Shown here piece by piece: positions 61,101 through 64,000 of a stretch of 64,000 nucleotides of DNA (positions are counted from its first letter, which is position 1; every line of letters starts with the position of its first letter). The notes under the pieces were generated by a model. That model worked only from the letters and a program-made list of their open reading frames with translations, did no database searches and was not told the DNA's origin. A program made the position numbers and the translations under genes. Source of the DNA: Steinernema hermaphroditum. Taxonomy: Eukaryota; Nematoda; Chromadorea; Rhabditida; Steinernematidae. The stretch lies in NCBI GenBank assembly GCA_030435675.1, contig CM059625.1:15562001-15626000 (forward strand). The letters are read 5' to 3'.

Positions 61101-64000
61101 GAGGATAAGCATCCAGCTCCATGAAAAGTCACCCTAAAGGTGGTCGAGAACAGAATCCGTCCCTGTACTGCAAGCGCTCCGCGAACGAGAAGCTCTGCCG
61201 CTGTTTTTTGATATTCGACGATTCCTATGTGCAGGATAACGCCGGACTAGAGTCGTGAAGTCGCGAGCATTGGTAAGGATTATTGCTCGAAATGGACGGA
61301 TGTTCACTTTACGGACTCGCCTTCTGAGAAAATACCACGAATACACAACGTACGAACATATTAGTCAACTGTATCATCAATGAACTGAAGCGGATTCTAA
61401 ATCGAATAGCTGAATATTGCAAACGATAGCGACATTTCACCCGGAGTTAATTTATTGAAGGGTAAACCGGTTTGTATGTCTGGATATATGGCTTTGTGCG
61501 CATCCCTTGTTAGTTGCGGCAAGCATGTGCATTATCTAATTGCATTATCTAATTGCCAGCGATCAGTACAACAATGATGATTTGTCTTCTTAAGAATTGT
61601 GCAACATGAAGAGTCATATCCAAAACAAAAAGAACTAGCCGATCACTGGAAACTGAAAGAACTATAGATGAAAATGGTGCGGTTTATGACACTACTACTC
61701 TTTCTCGTTGTTAGATAACAAAGAAGCCGTTCATAGCGGTATTTGCCAGAATGTGTCCAAACATAGAACCGAAATCGTTTCATGTTATGAATACCATTAA
61801 CGTGAACACATTATATGCGGATCACTAGATGTGTGCAAAGAATTCCTGTGGCCCATGTTCAAATGCATCAGTCGAATATGTTTACTAAAAGAAGAAATTG
61901 CAATTGACGTCATGAACTGTGATGTAATTCATTGATGTCTGTCTGGCTCCTCTCCCCTATACACAAAGCGTTTGCCTCAAGGGATGCTTTCTACTCTACA
62001 ACTGCGAGACGTCTGTTGCCCTTCGCGTCGTTCTTTTCTACAAACATAAATAGCGCAAAGAATGTCACAGTGATTCGCCGAGATGACTGTTTTCTTTGTA
62101 CAACGGCTCACACAATGCAGTCCCATTCAATTACGTTTAAAATCGTCTGGTGCGCCGTATTCTGAAGGCATGCCGACTCATTGCCCGTCTGCATTTTAAA
62201 AGTGCACCATTGCGATCCTGTCTTGACGTTTATTTGAACTTTCGAACGCAGTTATTGTTTGTGCACTTCTATTACAGAGTGCATTGGTGACTAAAGCACG
62301 CCAAGGCAGTTCTGACTAATGTACATGCACTTTTTGGGCAAGGTAAATAAAAACACGCTATTCAGCACCTCGCTTGGAGTCATGATGAGTTACAGTACCG
62401 TCCGGGAATCAGCTTTTTGTGTAAAATATAGCACAGAGATATTTGCAACACACGTAGAAGTGCTATGAACACGTCATGTAGTCCTCCGAAATGAAGAGGT
62501 TGGAAAGAGGTGATAAAGTTTAGAAACTGATGGTATCGCAGCCTCGTATAACTGAGCTGTTTTAGGGACAATGAGCAGGCCAAACGCTGGAAGCATCTAT
62601 CAGACACGCTTCACAACTAAGGGTTTTTGATGTTGGTCTTTTGCGTTCCTTAACTCTTGTACTGCATTGGAAAGTACACCTCTCTGTGACAATCGCCTAA
62701 GGCTCTTAACAGCAAGGCTCCACACGATTTCCGTGAATGCCTGTCAGTAAACAGACTCTTTGGATTGCGTTAGAGACTGGTGGCTATGAAAGGCTTGTAT
62801 ACAAACGTCCGTCAACCAGGAAGTAGTTTGCGTTCCGTGTTCTTTCTGCCATTATCAGTGCGCTGGACATTTTGCTGTGCTTTAACGCTTAAAAAACTAC
62901 CATCCTCCAGCAATAAATCCTGTTCTGTCGAAATTCGATGTGAACCCATACACGTTGCATGCTGGCTTAGAAGACGTTGTTCAGCGATGTAGATTAACCT
63001 GTTTGTGTAAAACTTCACGTGTGTATTGTACTATTTAAAGTTGAAACTAGATGATTGATATTGATAAACTGGGAGATTCTCAATTTCACGAACGATTCCG
63101 AATTCTTTCAGCCAACCACTAAAACTAAGCTACTGTTTAGTGAAGCATCACTAGCGCTGAAGGTGAACTAAATGTAGTAATCAACGGCGAGAATGCGCCA
63201 TCAGTGATAATTCTTGAAGCATCCCTCGTGGGTCCATGATTGCTTCGGGGGATAAGAGGCTCGGATTTTCCTAGAATCGAAATGCTTTTCTCGAAAGAAC
63301 CGCGACTTAATCCTGCATCCACTTATTGTGATCGCACTTTTGGTAAACAAGAATCATCTTCATACTCAACAACACAATGGCGAGTCATCCGATGTTTAAT
63401 CCATTGTTCCAATGGATTGCAACCTATAATGGCTGGCTTCTCCGCTGTGTCCTATCTTTTTTATCGTATGATCGCGATGAAAACGATTCGTTTAATTGTA
63501 TCAAGCGACATCATTTCCTTTCTGTGCTTTAAATTACAGATAATAGCGCGTGCACTCTGTGGACACAGCAGTTCAAACTAAAAGCAGTTCCTCTGAAATG
63601 TCAGATTTTTGAATTGGACCAATTAAGTCTTAGTCACTTCCGCTCTTTAAAATGCACTCAAACAAGTCAAGTTTGGAGCACAAAAATTATGTTAAATGTG
63701 CATCCATTTCACAGTTCCACAAAACGTAATATAGTACAATCTCGATGTAAAATGGACGTTCATGAAAGCCGCATTTTTCTTTGCACTCCAATAAAGGTTT
63801 GGCACTCTATTCCATAAATCTCGGGCGCATTTTTGATGCTTAGATGGATTCACGAAATGGACGGCTTTTCACGCCAATTTGGATCTATTTGCGCCCTCCT
63901 TTCGTCAGGAAAGGAAGTTAATTGACGTCGTGCGCCGGCTTGGCTCCGTCTAATCACCTCAAGGCCGATTTATTACTCTCCTCCCTTCGTGGACGTAAAA
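58131..64000. other. Receptor upstream region to right edge, no supported gene
   Basis: 58131-58400 is GC-rich and probably the receptor promoter or 5' UTR. An upstream out-of-frame ATG near 58195 opens a short frame that ends at the receptor start. From 58400 to 64000 the sequence is AT-rich, with scattered frames of 60-113 codons (the longest at 63240-63581) lacking domains or splice structure. The last 100 bp resemble the sequence at 226-262. Confidence 0.5.

Overview
The window looks like genomic DNA from a nematode. The evidence is a set of metazoan genes with mostly very short introns (36-60 bp) bounded by nematode-type TTTCAG/TTTTAG acceptors, likely spliced-leader acceptors just upstream of several start codons, and nematode-flavoured families (a TWK-type two-pore potassium channel, SWEET/swt sugar transporters, a divergent nuclear hormone receptor, an EBAX-1/ZSWIM8 orthologue and a Wnt). 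About one gene per 10 kb, long AT-rich gaps and foldback elements argue for a larger, more repeat-laden genome than C. elegans, perhaps a parasitic or free-living relative. I cannot name the species.

Layout. 1-75 (-): edge of a gene starting with a signal peptide or membrane anchor. 3707-4889 (-): Wnt ligand, signal-peptide exon not found. 6320-6391 and 6572-6643 (-): two identical tRNA-Lys(CUU) genes. 7030-10992 (+): K2P channel, ten exons, start unresolved. 13271-14763 (-): SWEET transporter A, five exons. 20909-22339: palindromic Tc1/mariner-type foldback element. 24120-25153: a second inverted-repeat element whose arms are 15-bp minisatellites. 25593-25746: a degenerate tandem repeat. 27419-30237 (-): SWEET transporter B, eight exons. 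34226-34308 (-): an orphan exon. 40209-48316 (-): ebax-1, 17 exons, with a possible nested gene in one intron. 54802-58130 (-): nuclear hormone receptor, seven exons. The remaining ~35 kb holds no gene I can support.

The gene models were built by hand: each junction was chosen for GT..AG sites, phase and continuity of the conserved domain. In every model with a full start and stop (both SWEETs, ebax-1, the receptor) the exon lengths sum to a multiple of three. The genes do not form an operon or a single pathway. They are typical developmental and physiological genes: secreted signalling (Wnt), membrane excitability (K2P), sugar flux (two SWEETs), ubiquitin-dependent protein/microRNA quality control (EBAX-1) and ligand-regulated transcription (receptor).

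The most interesting observations are a shared extreme C-terminal R-x-x-S-A-P motif in the two SWEETs; a perfect intron-position correspondence between them; two tiny stop-free introns of length 3n, one lying inside the second pore filter of the channel; the two foldback elements; and an antisense open frame nested in an ebax-1 intron. I did not find a convincing wholly new multi-gene system.
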